Of a stretch of DNA of 64,000 nt, positions 38,164-46,982 are shown one piece after another. A program made the translations under genes and the position numbers. Source of the DNA: Desulfotruncus alcoholivorax DSM 16058 (GTDB taxonomy: Bacteria; Bacillota; Desulfotomaculia; Desulfotomaculales; Desulfallaceae). The notes beneath the pieces were generated by a model, which was not told where the DNA came from, made no database searches, and saw only the letters and a list, made by a program, of their open reading frames with translations. Position 1 is the first letter of the stretch. Every line of letters starts with the position of its first letter. The stretch lies in the NCBI RefSeq assembly GCF_000430885.1, contig NZ_KE387267.1, positions 55,426 to 119,425 of the forward strand, in the 5' to 3' direction.

Positions 38164-38710
38164 ATATAATACGGTCAATGCTGGCCCAGGGTTAAACACC
38201 CTGGGTTTTCTACTGTCACGGCATCGCTGTGCTTATATTTAACTGAAGCCTTGGTCTCGGACTTTCAAATAAATCATAATTTGACACAATGACCATATCT
38301 ACAGTGGGGACGCCTCTTGTGCTTCTGTTGTCGCGGTAGCGCATTTATGCAGGCGTCTTTTCCTTTCCTCTTTTCGATCATTATATACAGTAATTATATA
38401 CAGCAATTTGCGGCCAGGCAATTATGCCAACTTTTGGACTTTTTTAACTTGGCTGCAACATTATAGCTTCGGAGTGCTATAGCAAGTCTAAGAAGAGCTT
38501 AACTATTTGAAAAAGGTTAGTGGATGGTGAATGTGTTTAATGTTAACTACATGTAATTATATTATTTGCGGTTTATTTAATTTCACAAATACTGTTGGGC
38601 GCTTGATATTGCCTGTGGGCCGCTAAAAATGCCGGTTGAGTTGTTAAAGTCAAGGTTGAGAAGGATTTTTGCTTGTTATTGCGATATTAAATATTGTGGA
38701 GGTGTTTTTT
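38164..38710. other. Intergenic region rpmA - M24 peptidase
   Basis: 547 bp without a gene. It starts with the rpmA terminator. GACGCCT (38309-38315) and AGGCGTC (38351-38357) could form a long hairpin followed by TTTT. TATATACAG occurs twice near 38392 and 38404. The rest is AT-rich with no recognised element. Confidence 0.5.
38185..38209 (+). terminator. Terminator after rpmA
   Basis: CCCAGGG (38185-38191) pairs with CCCTGGG (38199-38205), then TTTT. Confidence 0.75.
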
Positions 38711-39895
38711 GTGCGTTACACACCAAAATCGGAACTTTACCGGCGGGTGCAAAGGTTGCAAATCTTGCTGCAAAAGCAAAATATTGACGGTGCCTTGATT
38801 GTCCAGAACGCCGACCTTTTTTATTTTACGGGAACGGTTCAGCAAGCGCATCTTTACATTCCTGTCGACGGCGAACCGGTGCTTGCGGTAAAGAAGAATT
38901 ACGAGCGGGCGAAGCGGGAGTCCGCCCTGGAAAATGTTATCCCCTTGGATAACCTCAAAGACCTGGCGAAAATGATGCCGGACCGGGGCCAAGGTGGAAA
39001 CCGCCGCATTGGCCTTGAGCTGGATGTCCTACCGGTAAACCTCTTTGGGCGCTATCAAAGAATGTTTCAGCCGGCGGAATTTGTTGATATAAGCATGTCA
39101 ATTCGTACAGTCCGGGCGGTCAAGTCGAATTATGAAATAAGCTTAATCCGGGAGGCGGCAAAGTTAAACCAAAAGCTTTTTGCCGCTGTCCCTGAATTCT
39201 TGGAGGAAGGCGTCAGTGAGGTGGAACTGGCCGGAAAGCTGGAGGCGGTATACAGGCGGGAGGGGCACCAGTGCTACGTAAGAACCCGCGCTTTTAATAT
39301 GGAGCTGGCTTATGGCCACCTGATGTCTGGTTGGAGCCTTGGAGTACCCAGCGCCGCTCCCGGCCCAACCGGCGGATTTGGCCTGAACCCTTCCTTTTCA
39401 CAGAGCGCCGGTAAAAAACCAATTGCCAGGAATGAACCTGTAATTGTAGATTACGTGGGAGTAATAGACGGTTATATGGTGGACCAGGCCAGGGTTTTTT
39501 GTATTGGGGATCTGCCTGCAAAATTTAAGGAAGCTCACCATGCAGCGTTGGAAATACAGCAAATGATTGTAGAACGCGGCAAACCGGGGACCGTATGCGG
39601 AGAACTTTATGACCTGGCGTTGCAAAGGGCCAACGCCGGCGGCTTTGGCGATTATTTTATGGGTTATCCCGACCCGGTGCCATTTGTGGGGCACGGCGTG
39701 GGAATAGAACTGGACGAGCTGCCTGTTATTGCCCGCGGGGTTACGGCGAAATTAGAAGCAGGTATGGTTTTCGCCCTTGAACCCAAATTTGTTTTTCCAG
39801 ACGGCGCGGCAGGGATTGAAAACACTTTTGTGGTAACGGAGCGGGGATTAGAGAACTTAACCGCCGGGTGTGGCGACGCTATAATCTATCTGTGA
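38711..39895 (+). CDS. M24 family metallopeptidase (Xaa-Pro aminopeptidase-like)
   Basis: A 394-residue pita-bread peptidase with an N-terminal creatinase-like domain (residues 1-125) and a C-terminal catalytic domain. Metal-binding positions appear as VDYVGVIDGYMVDQAR near 253-268, GHGVGIELDELP near 331 and ALEPKF/GIENTFVVTE near 354-376. Substrate, whether proline peptide or creatine-like, cannot be told. GTG 38711 follows GGAGGTG. In the usual order spo0B comes right after rpmA; this gene separates them. Confidence 0.88.
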   Translation: MRYTPKSELYRRVQRLQILLQKQNIDGALIVQNADLFYFTGTVQQAHLYIPVDGEPVLAVKKNYERAKRESALENVIPLDNLKDLAKMMPDRGQGGNRRIGLELDVLPVNLFGRYQRMFQPAEFVDISMSIRTVRAVKSNYEISLIREAAKLNQKLFAAVPEFLEEGVSEVELAGKLEAVYRREGHQCYVRTRAFNMELAYGHLMSGWSLGVPSAAPGPTGGFGLNPSFSQSAGKKPIARNEPVIVDYVGVIDGYMVDQARVFCIGDLPAKFKEAHHAALEIQQMIVERGKPGTVCGELYDLALQRANAGGFGDYFMGYPDPVPFVGHGVGIELDELPVIARGVTAKLEAGMVFALEPKFVFPDGAAGIENTFVVTERGLENLTAGCGDAIIYL

Positions 39896-40024
39896 ACCAG
39901 GAAGCTCCCGCCTCCTAGCGAAGCATGGCAGTCTGAGATTGGTGGCCTAATTATTTAAAATAAGGGCAGGAAATTATTCCAAACTGTCGAAAGTTTGTCA
40001 AAGCTAATTAACCGGGAGGAAGTA

Positions 40025-40591
40025 ATGGATACCGATAAAATGTTGGAATTAATTTCCATCCAGCGTCACGACTTTTTAAACCATCTACAGGTCATATCTG
40101 GCTTGCTGCAATTAAAAAAGGAAGAACGGGCCAGGGAATATATTTATGAAATCGGACAGGATATTAAGAGATTAAGCAAGATATCCCATTTGAAAGATCC
40201 CGAGGCAGCGGCAGCTTTTTTAATAGGGCATAACCACGCCAATAGCGTTCAGGTTGCAGTTAATTATGACGTGCAGACGGACCTGGCGGAATGTGATGTT
40301 CCCGGATCCATAACCGGGTCAGTTCTAATCCAGTTGCTGGAATATATCTTGCACCATCTTGCTCCGCCTGAAGTGGCCGAACGGGAATTAAACATTGATC
40401 TTAAGGCGGTAGAAGGCGGGTTTCAGTGTGTTTTTCGTTTTGCCGGCTCTGGAGCTGTAAATGGCGAAGCCTGGAATGAATTATCCCGGGTTTTAAACAA
40501 AAAACTTGCGCCCTATGCTGGCGGGCTGGAAAGAATGGCCAATGGCTCCCATCAAACAGTCAAGTTATTTTTACCTGCCATTGACGCCTGA
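40025..40591 (+). CDS. spo0B: Spo0B-like sporulation phosphotransferase / histidine kinase dimerisation protein
   Basis: A 188-residue protein with a Spo0B-type alpha-helical hairpin. The phospho-accepting histidine is in SIQRHDFLNHLQVISGLLQL near residue 14. A reduced ATPase-like C-terminal domain follows without N, G1 or G2 boxes, so it should relay phosphate, not use ATP. In Bacillus Spo0B passes phosphate from Spo0F to Spo0A; many clostridia lack it, so the exact partner here is open. Its position before obgE supports the name. ATG 40025 follows GGGAGGAAG. Confidence 0.75.
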   Translation: MDTDKMLELISIQRHDFLNHLQVISGLLQLKKEERAREYIYEIGQDIKRLSKISHLKDPEAAAAFLIGHNHANSVQVAVNYDVQTDLAECDVPGSITGSVLIQLLEYILHHLAPPEVAERELNIDLKAVEGGFQCVFRFAGSGAVNGEAWNELSRVLNKKLAPYAGGLERMANGSHQTVKLFLPAIDA

Positions 40592-40623
40592 ATCGTGGTC
40601 TTTGTGTAAATAATAAATATAAG

Positions 40624-40717
40624 GTAACTGCTTGGGAATCAGGAATCGGGAGTCAGCATAAGAGAACGGTTTCGCGTTGCGTAGAATTCTGAATTCTGAC
40701 TACTGACTACTGAATAC
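40624..40717. repeat. Dispersed ~100-bp intergenic repeat, copy 4
   Basis: Left block GGGAATCAGGAATCGGGAGTC, core ACGGTTTCGCGT, right block GAATTCTGACTACTGACTAC with an extra unit. It ends 20 bp before the obgE start, so it lies in the obgE leader. Confidence 0.75.
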
Positions 40718-40740
40718 AAAATAAAAATAGGTGAGTGGAT

Positions 40741-42009
40741 ATGTTTTACGATAGAGTAAAAATTTACGTTAAGGGGGGCGACGGTGGAAACGGCTGCGTT
40801 GCTTTCCGGCGCGAGAAATATGTGCCAGAAGGCGGTCCCTGGGGCGGGGATGGCGGCAAGGGAGCCGATGTGATTTTAAAAGGCGATGGCGGTCTGCGCA
40901 CCCTGGTGGATTTCCGTTACCAGCGACATTATAAGGGTATGCGGGGTCAGCATGGCCGGGGTAAAAACATGCATGGCCGCTGGGCCGACGACCTTGTAAT
41001 GCGGGTGCCGCTGGGCACGGTGGTAAGAGATGAGAAAACGGGCTTTGTGCTGGGTGATATAGTCGCAGAGGGACAGGAACTAGTTGTAGCCAGAGGGGGC
41101 CGCGGTGGCAGGGGAAATTCCCGTTTTGCCGGCCCCAATAACAAAGCTCCCAGTATGGCTGAGAAAGGTGAGCCCGGCGAGGAGCGCTGGCTGGTTTTGG
41201 AATTGAAATTACTCGCAGATGTAGGCCTGGTTGGTTACCCCAATGCCGGTAAGTCTACATTAATATCGAGAGTATCAGCCGCGCGGCCCAAGATTGCCGA
41301 TTACCCGTTTACCACTCTGACTCCTAATCTTGGAGTGGTTAGCATGGGAGAGGGCAGGTCTTTTATTATGGCCGATATTCCCGGCTTAATTGAAGGGGCT
41401 CACGGCGGAGCCGGGCTGGGTCACGAATTCTTACGCCATGTGGAACGCACCAGGCTGATAGTGCATGTTCTGGATACAGCAGGCACTGAGGGAAGGGACC
41501 CGCTGGAGGATTTTAAGGTCATTAGTCGTGAATTAGAGCTTTATAATCAAGACCTGGCTGCCAGGCCGCTGGTTATTGCGGCCAATAAGATGGATCTGCC
41601 AGGCAGCGAGGAAAACCTGATACGTTTAAAAGCTGCCCTTGGAGAAAAATATGAAATATTTCCCATATCTGCAGTAACAGGCGCCGGAGTGCCTAACTTA
41701 ATTAATCGTGTCTATGAATTGCTGGAAGAGCTTCCGGTTCAACCCCTTCACGATACAAAGGAGCAAGAATTCGTGCATGCGTCCGAGCCGCGCTTTACGA
41801 TCACCAGACAGGACGGGGAGCTGGTGGTGACCGGGCGGGAGATTGAGAAACACGTTGCCATGACCGATTTGGAGAACGAGGAGGCGCTGGACCGGCTGCA
41901 GCGGATCATTGGTTTAATGGGCCTGGAACAGGCTTTGCGGGACTGCGGGGCAAAAAACGGCGATACGGTGCGAATCGGGAACTTCACTTTTGATTATGTG
42001 GATTTTTAA
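40741..42009 (+). CDS. obgE: GTPase Obg/CgtA
   Basis: A 422-residue GTPase for late 50S assembly and, in Bacillus, sporulation and stress entry. The Gly-rich Obg fold covers 1-158, the G domain has G1 GYPNAGKST near 165-173 and DIPGLIEGAH near 212, and an OCT domain fills the last 80 residues. ATG 40741 was taken over a GTG two codons earlier. proB begins 12 bp after the stop. Confidence 0.97.
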   Translation: MFYDRVKIYVKGGDGGNGCVAFRREKYVPEGGPWGGDGGKGADVILKGDGGLRTLVDFRYQRHYKGMRGQHGRGKNMHGRWADDLVMRVPLGTVVRDEKTGFVLGDIVAEGQELVVARGGRGGRGNSRFAGPNNKAPSMAEKGEPGEERWLVLELKLLADVGLVGYPNAGKSTLISRVSAARPKIADYPFTTLTPNLGVVSMGEGRSFIMADIPGLIEGAHGGAGLGHEFLRHVERTRLIVHVLDTAGTEGRDPLEDFKVISRELELYNQDLAARPLVIAANKMDLPGSEENLIRLKAALGEKYEIFPISAVTGAGVPNLINRVYELLEELPVQPLHDTKEQEFVHASEPRFTITRQDGELVVTGREIEKHVAMTDLENEEALDRLQRIIGLMGLEQALRDCGAKNGDTVRIGNFTFDYVDF

Positions 42010-42021
42010 CGGAGAAACAAA

Positions 42022-43137
42022 ATGGAAAAAAGGGTTTTTGGCCGGATCCAAAGGATCGTGGTAAAAATAGGATCAAGCTCGCTTACTTACCCTACCGGTA
42101 AGCTGAATATTGAACAAATTGAGCAGCTGGTCCGGCAGCTGGCCGACCTTCATAACAGGGGAATGGATGTGTTGCTGGTAACCTCCGGGGCCGTGGGCGC
42201 CGGTGTGGGAAAATTGGGCCTGTCCAAGCGCCCCCGTACAATACCCGAGAAACAGGCGGCGGCCTCGGTGGGACAGGGCATGCTATTGCACATGTATGAA
42301 AAAATCTTTGCCGAGTATGGTGTTGTGGTGGGGCAAGTGCTGTTGACCCGGGAGGATTTTGCAGACCGGCGCCGGTTTTTAAATGCGCGCAATACTCTGC
42401 AAACTATGTTGGGCTTTAACATTATACCGGTAATTAACGAGAATGATACCGTCGCCGTGGACGAAATCAAGCTGGGAGATAATGATACCCTCTCGGCCAT
42501 GGTGGGTGGGTTGGTGGACGCTGATCTTTTAGTGCTGCTTTCCGACGTGGACGGTTTGTATGACGGCAAGCCCGGGACACCGGGGTCCAATATAATTCAA
42601 GAAGTCAGAGAAATAAATAATCAAATTGAGAGCCTGGCCGGGGGTGCGGGTTCAGCAGTGGGGACAGGGGGCATGATTACTAAAATACATGCTGCCCGCG
42701 TGGCTATGCATTCAGGGTTGGTTACCATTATTGCCAGGGCCTCTGAAAAAGACATTATCCGCAGGCTTGTTGCCGGAGAGCCGGTGGGGACGGTATTTTG
42801 GCCTTCGGTAAAACTGGTTAATAAAAAAAGGTGGATCGCCTTTGGAGCAACTGTTTGCGGTCGTATCCATATTGATGGGGGTGCCGCCAGGGCCATTCAG
42901 AACAATGGCAGAAGTTTACTGCCATCAGGAATTACAGGGGTTGAAGGTGACTTTGACATAGGTAACACTGTCAGTATTATTTCACCCGACGGCAAGGAAA
43001 TAGCCAGGGGGATTGTTAACTACACAGCCGCTGAGGTGGATCGAATCAAGGGGAAAAAGACCGCTGATATAGAACACATATTGGGGTACAAGGATTTCGA
43101 CGAAGTCATTCACCGTGACAATATGGCTCTGGAATAA
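42022..43137 (+). CDS. proB: Glutamate 5-kinase
   Basis: A 371-residue first enzyme of proline synthesis, phosphorylating glutamate. The amino acid kinase domain has VVKIGSSSLT at 13-22, NENDTVAVDEI near 145 and the SDVDGLYDGKP loop near 174. A C-terminal PUA domain (280-360) is present as in full-length ProB. Feedback inhibition by proline is usual. It overlaps nothing and stops 13 bp before proA. Confidence 0.97.
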   Translation: MEKRVFGRIQRIVVKIGSSSLTYPTGKLNIEQIEQLVRQLADLHNRGMDVLLVTSGAVGAGVGKLGLSKRPRTIPEKQAAASVGQGMLLHMYEKIFAEYGVVVGQVLLTREDFADRRRFLNARNTLQTMLGFNIIPVINENDTVAVDEIKLGDNDTLSAMVGGLVDADLLVLLSDVDGLYDGKPGTPGSNIIQEVREINNQIESLAGGAGSAVGTGGMITKIHAARVAMHSGLVTIIARASEKDIIRRLVAGEPVGTVFWPSVKLVNKKRWIAFGATVCGRIHIDGGAARAIQNNGRSLLPSGITGVEGDFDIGNTVSIISPDGKEIARGIVNYTAAEVDRIKGKKTADIEHILGYKDFDEVIHRDNMALE

Positions 43138-43150
43138 GGAGGTTTTATCA

Positions 43151-44404
43151 ATGGTGGAACACCAGGTCATTGCCAAAGCGCAAAAAGCAAAGGAAGCTGC
43201 CCGTAAAATGGCGTATATCCCAGCCGACGCAAAAAATCAGGCCTTGTTGGCCATGGCAGACAGCCTTGTGAAGCATGCAGAAGAAATATTAAAGGCCAAC
43301 GAGGTGGATATTGCGGCAGCACGGGAAAAAGGGCTTTCTACTGCTCTGATCGACCGGTTATTGCTAACACCCGCAAGAATCAAAGATATGGCGGAAGGGC
43401 TCAGGGTAGTGGTTTCCCTGCCCGACCCGGTGGGCGAGGTGGAAAGCATGTGGACCCGGCCTAACGGTTTGCAAGTTGGCCGCATCAGGGTGCCGCTTGG
43501 GGTTATAGGCATTATCTATGAAGCCCGCCCAAACGTTACGGTAGACGCTGCCGGGCTTTGCCTTAAGGCCGGTAATGCGGTAATTTTGCGGGGCGGTTCC
43601 GAAGCCATCAATTCCAATAAAGCTATCACCGGCGTAATAGCCGGGGCCGCCATTGGTGCGGGTATGCCGCAAGGTGCAGTTAGTTTAATCGAAATCACCG
43701 ATAGGGCAGCGGTTAATGTTATGCTTAAACTAAATGAGTATATTGATGTAATTATCCCCAGGGGCGGTGCCGGTCTTATTCAAACCGTTGTTAAAAACGC
43801 CACTGTTCCGGTTATTGAAACGGGTGTGGGGAACTGCCACGTTTATGTAGATAAATTTGCTGATTTGGCTATGGCCAAACAAATTGTTATTAATGCCAAA
43901 TGTCACAGGCCGGGTGTTTGTAACGCGGCAGAATCTTTGCTGGTCCACCGGGATATTGCACAAGATTTTCTGCCTGGTATACTAAGTGCCCTCAAAGAGG
44001 CGGGGGTGGAAGTGCGAGGGTGCGATCGAACCAGGGCGATTGGCGAATGGGTTAAACCGGCTACAGAAGAAGATTACGCTGCAGAGTTTCTGGACCTGAT
44101 TATTTCAGTCAAGGTTGTGGGTAGCATGGATGAGGCGCTGGACCATATCTATAAGTATGGTACCCGTCATTCCGAGGCAATTGTTACAGAGAGCTATTCA
44201 CGTGGTCTGCGCTTTTTGCGCGAGGTGGACGCTGCGGCGGTATATATCAACGCTTCAACCAGGTTTACAGACGGCTACCAGTTTGGGTTCGGGGCAGAAA
44301 TTGGCATCAGCACCCAGAAATTGCACGCCCGGGGACCTATGGGCCTAAAAGAATTGACCACAACCAAGTTTATCATTTTCGGTACCGGCCAGGTGCGGAG
44401 TTGA
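43151..44404 (+). CDS. proA: Gamma-glutamyl phosphate reductase
   Basis: A 417-residue NADPH-dependent dehydrogenase that turns ProB's product into glutamate semialdehyde. The cysteine region CHRPGVCNAAESLLVH near 252 and IPRGGAGLI near 204 are family motifs. ATG 43151 follows TAAGGAGG. Together with proB it provides the shared part of the proline pathway; proC is not in the window. Confidence 0.97.
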   Translation: MVEHQVIAKAQKAKEAARKMAYIPADAKNQALLAMADSLVKHAEEILKANEVDIAAAREKGLSTALIDRLLLTPARIKDMAEGLRVVVSLPDPVGEVESMWTRPNGLQVGRIRVPLGVIGIIYEARPNVTVDAAGLCLKAGNAVILRGGSEAINSNKAITGVIAGAAIGAGMPQGAVSLIEITDRAAVNVMLKLNEYIDVIIPRGGAGLIQTVVKNATVPVIETGVGNCHVYVDKFADLAMAKQIVINAKCHRPGVCNAAESLLVHRDIAQDFLPGILSALKEAGVEVRGCDRTRAIGEWVKPATEEDYAAEFLDLIISVKVVGSMDEALDHIYKYGTRHSEAIVTESYSRGLRFLREVDAAAVYINASTRFTDGYQFGFGAEIGISTQKLHARGPMGLKELTTTKFIIFGTGQVRS

Positions 44405-44424
44405 ACTAAAGTAGCAAAAAAATG

Positions 44425-44453
44425 TTGATTAATGCTGTAAAAACAATTAAAAT
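44425..44453 (+). promoter_or_regulatory. Candidate promoter of nadD
   Basis: TTGATT at 44425-44430 and TAAAAT at 44448-44453 with a 17-bp spacer, 18 bp before the start codon. Confidence 0.45.
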
Positions 44454-44471
44454 GGGATACGGGGTCAGTTG

Positions 44472-45101
44472 ATGGATAAAGCTACCAGCAAGGGGCGTAC
44501 AAAAAGGATTGGGCTGATGGGTGGGACGTTTGATCCTATTCATCACGGGCACCTCGTGGCAGCGGAAGAGGCCCGCTTTGAATTCGGGCTGGGAAAAGTT
44601 ATTTTTATTCCTGCCGGCATACCACCGCACAAAACCAGGAAAGATATTTCCCTTCCCGCGCACAGGCTGGAAATGACCGGCAGGGCAGTGGCATCCAACC
44701 CGTTTTTTACTGTTTCCGACCTGGAAATAAAAAGAGAAGGCCGTTCGTATACAATAGATACAGTTCAGGAAATGCGACGTTTATTCCCCGGCAACGATTT
44801 GTTCTTTATCACCGGCGCCGATGCGGTATTGGAAATCCTCACCTGGAGAAATGTAATCGGGCTGCTCGAAATTTGCTCCTTTATTGCTGCCACACGCCCC
44901 GGGTTTAAACTTGAAAGCCTAAATAAAAGTTTAAGCCATCTCAGCCACCAACAGCTTTCAAAAATTAAAACGCTGGAGGTTCCTGCTCTGGCCATTTCTT
45001 CCACCGACATTAGAAAACGGGTGCAGGAAGGCCGGCCGGTAAAATATTTATTGCCAGAAAAGGTTGAGGAATACATTTATTTAAATCGTTTGTATAAATG
45101 A
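44472..45101 (+). CDS. nadD: Nicotinate-nucleotide adenylyltransferase
   Basis: A 209-residue nucleotidyltransferase that makes deamido-NAD from nicotinate mononucleotide and ATP. GLMGGTFDPIHHGHL at about 14-28 is the HxGH-type ATP site, and ISSTDIRKRVQEG near 177 is the second motif. ATG 44472 follows GGGGT. In many Firmicutes nadD, yqeK and rsfS form one operon; here an RRM gene is placed between nadD and yqeK. Confidence 0.96.
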   Translation: MDKATSKGRTKRIGLMGGTFDPIHHGHLVAAEEARFEFGLGKVIFIPAGIPPHKTRKDISLPAHRLEMTGRAVASNPFFTVSDLEIKREGRSYTIDTVQEMRRLFPGNDLFFITGADAVLEILTWRNVIGLLEICSFIAATRPGFKLESLNKSLSHLSHQQLSKIKTLEVPALAISSTDIRKRVQEGRPVKYLLPEKVEEYIYLNRLYK

Positions 45102-45206
45102 TAGCATGGGTGGCAAAAGTTGCCCGTGTATTTTTGCATTATGCATATTTCTTTTGCAAATAATACAAACACAGCAAGAAACGCATCAATGGAAAGAGGT
45201 GATCTG

Positions 45207-45464
45207 GTGGCTAGAACTTTATATGTGGGAAATCTGCCGTGGGCGACTAAAGCCGAAGACCTGGCTGATGCTTTTTCAAGATACGGGGAAGTTCTTGATA
45301 GCCGTATAATTACTGACAAGCAGACGGGGCGCTCACGCGGTTTTGGTTTTGTAGAGGTTAGGGACGAAGATGCTGACGGAATGATAGAAGCATTGAATGG
45401 CTCTGATTTTGGTGGTAGGGTAATTACCGTCAACGAAGCCAGGGCCAGAGAATCGCAAATGTAA
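45207..45464 (+). CDS. Small RRM RNA-binding protein
   Basis: An 85-residue single RNA recognition motif. RNP2 is LYVGNL at 5-10 and RNP1 is RGFGFVEV near 46-53, both with the aromatic residues that stack on RNA bases. Similar stand-alone RRM proteins occur in cyanobacteria and some clostridia, and their targets here are unknown. GTG 45207 is 5 nt after GAGGTG; an in-frame ATG 18 nt upstream is less likely. It has its own terminator. Confidence 0.9.
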   Translation: MARTLYVGNLPWATKAEDLADAFSRYGEVLDSRIITDKQTGRSRGFGFVEVRDEDADGMIEALNGSDFGGRVITVNEARARESQM

Positions 45465-45468
45465 AATC

Positions 45469-45492
45469 AACCTCCTTAAAGGAGGTTTTCTT
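45469..45492 (+). terminator. Terminator after the RRM gene
   Basis: AACCTCC (45469-45475) pairs with GGAGGTT (45481-45487), followed by a T-rich tract. It separates the RRM gene from yqeK. Confidence 0.8.
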
Positions 45493-45533
45493 TTATATTT
45501 CGAATTAAAGGAATGTTGCAAGGAGATATAAAA

Positions 45534-46124
45534 TTGGATTTTAAGTTTTATTTGGATCGCTTACAGGGTATTCTTAGTAATAAAAGGTTTGAGCACTCCT
45601 TTAACACCAGCAACATCGCGGTTAAATTGGCTGAAATGTACTGTGCAGACCGGGAAAAAGCCGGGATTGCCGGGCTTTTGCATGACTGCGCCAGGGATTA
45701 TGGAGCAAAAGAATTATTGGCAATGGCGGAAAATCATAATCTGCCAATAGATGATATTGAACAGGAGATGCCGGTGTTATTGCACGCCAAGCTTGGCGCG
45801 GCCCTGGCCAAACAGGAGTTTGGCGTGGATGATGCCCAAGTCCTGAAGGCTATCGCACTGCATACACTGGGTGAGCCGGAAATGGGCTTGCTGGCTAAAA
45901 TTGTGTATGTAGCAGATAAAATTGAGCCGGGACGACGGTTCACCGGTGTGGAATCGTTGCGGAAAACAGCTTTTGAGGACCTGGACAGGGCTGTGCTCCA
46001 ATCGCTGGATATGACAATTGAACTGTCAATTCAATCGGCAGAGCCAATTCATCCGGGGGCAGTTGCAACTCGCAACTGGCTGTTGCGAAAAATAAAGTTA
46101 CCAGTTAAAACTGCAGAAATTTAG
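45534..46124 (+). CDS. yqeK: HD-domain bis(5'-nucleosyl)-tetraphosphatase, YqeK family
   Basis: A 196-residue HD-fold phosphohydrolase that in this family splits diadenosine tetraphosphate into two ADP. The metal ligands are in FEHSFNTSNIAV, GLLHDCARDYG near 47-57, LLHAKLGA near 83 and IVYVADKIEPGRR near 123. TTG 45534 lies 8 nt after AAGGAG. An ATG 21 nt upstream would put the ribosome site inside the gene. Confidence 0.93.
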   Translation: MDFKFYLDRLQGILSNKRFEHSFNTSNIAVKLAEMYCADREKAGIAGLLHDCARDYGAKELLAMAENHNLPIDDIEQEMPVLLHAKLGAALAKQEFGVDDAQVLKAIALHTLGEPEMGLLAKIVYVADKIEPGRRFTGVESLRKTAFEDLDRAVLQSLDMTIELSIQSAEPIHPGAVATRNWLLRKIKLPVKTAEI

Positions 46125-46209
46125 ATGAAAACGTATTGTTTTTCACTTAAAAGCAGGAACTATTTGTATTGCGGGCGAATAAAAATATAACCAAGAAAAG
46201 GGGGATTGC

Positions 46210-46566
46210 TTGTTGATAACTGATCCACAAGAATTGGTACGGCTTGCCGTTGAAGCGGCGGAGGAGAAAAAAGCTATTAATATTACTGTGCTTAACATAG
46301 GTAAAGTTTCCGTGATCGCGGACTATTTTATCATCTGCAGCAGTAGGTCACCTATACACGCCCGGGCAATTGCCGAAGAAATCGGGGATCGGTTGAAACA
46401 AAAAGGCATTATGAAACAGCGCATTGAAGGTTACCAAACGGGGCGCTGGATTTTACTTGACTACGGCTCTGTGGTTGTGCATATTTTCCATGAAGAGGAT
46501 CGCAGCTTTTATAATTTGGAACGCTTATGGGGTGATGCCCCTGTAATTGAAGCACGTAGCCTATAA
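46210..46566 (+). CDS. rsfS: Ribosomal silencing factor RsfS
   Basis: A 118-residue YbeB/Iojap protein that binds L14 and stops subunit joining when nutrients run low. VIADYFIICSSRSPIHARAIAEEI at about 36-59 and GRWILLDYGSVVVHIFHEEDRSFYNLERLWGDA near 78-110 are the family signatures. The start is TTG 46210 after GGGGGATTGC. Confidence 0.95.
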   Translation: MLITDPQELVRLAVEAAEEKKAINITVLNIGKVSVIADYFIICSSRSPIHARAIAEEIGDRLKQKGIMKQRIEGYQTGRWILLDYGSVVVHIFHEEDRSFYNLERLWGDAPVIEARSL

Positions 46567-46581
46567 AAATAATATTTTGCG

Positions 46582-46610
46582 TTGACTTTATAAACCGGTT
46601 ATTTTATAAT
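46582..46610 (+). promoter_or_regulatory. Promoter of the T-box/tRNA-Ala leader
   Basis: TTGACT at 46582-46587 and a perfect TATAAT at 46605-46610 with a 17-bp spacer. Transcription should begin near 46617, just before stem I. Confidence 0.85.
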
Positions 46611-46795
46611 AATCTCCAGTTGAATTATGGAAGCTACAGTGAAGGGGAGCAGTAACCCGTATGCACTCACAGAGAGCCGCCGGTTGGTGCGAGGCGGTGG
46701 GGAACTTGGGTGAACTCGCCCCGGAGTTGGCCGGAAGAAGATCTGGTATTCCGGCCCGGTGTATGCCGTTATCTACATTGAGTGGTTAAAGTCAT

Positions 46796-46871
<76 letters not shown>

Positions 46872-46906
46872 TTATGGCTTTATCAATTAGGGTGGTACCA
46901 CGGGTG

Positions 46907-46945
46907 AACCTCTCGTCCCTAGACAGGGACGGGAGGTTTTGTTTT
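46907..46945 (+). terminator. Intrinsic terminator of the Leu-type T-box
   Basis: A 14-bp stem (46907-46920 with 46925-46938, one G-T pair) and an AGAC loop, followed by TTTTGTTTTTT. It overlaps the antiterminator. Confidence 0.92.
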
Positions 46946-46982
46946 TTATACATTTTTATCATTTCGGGAAGGAGTTGCGGTC

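Noticed and set aside
38281..38286. TTGACA before the M24 peptidase as a promoter
   Set aside because: No acceptable -10 box lies 16-18 bp downstream.
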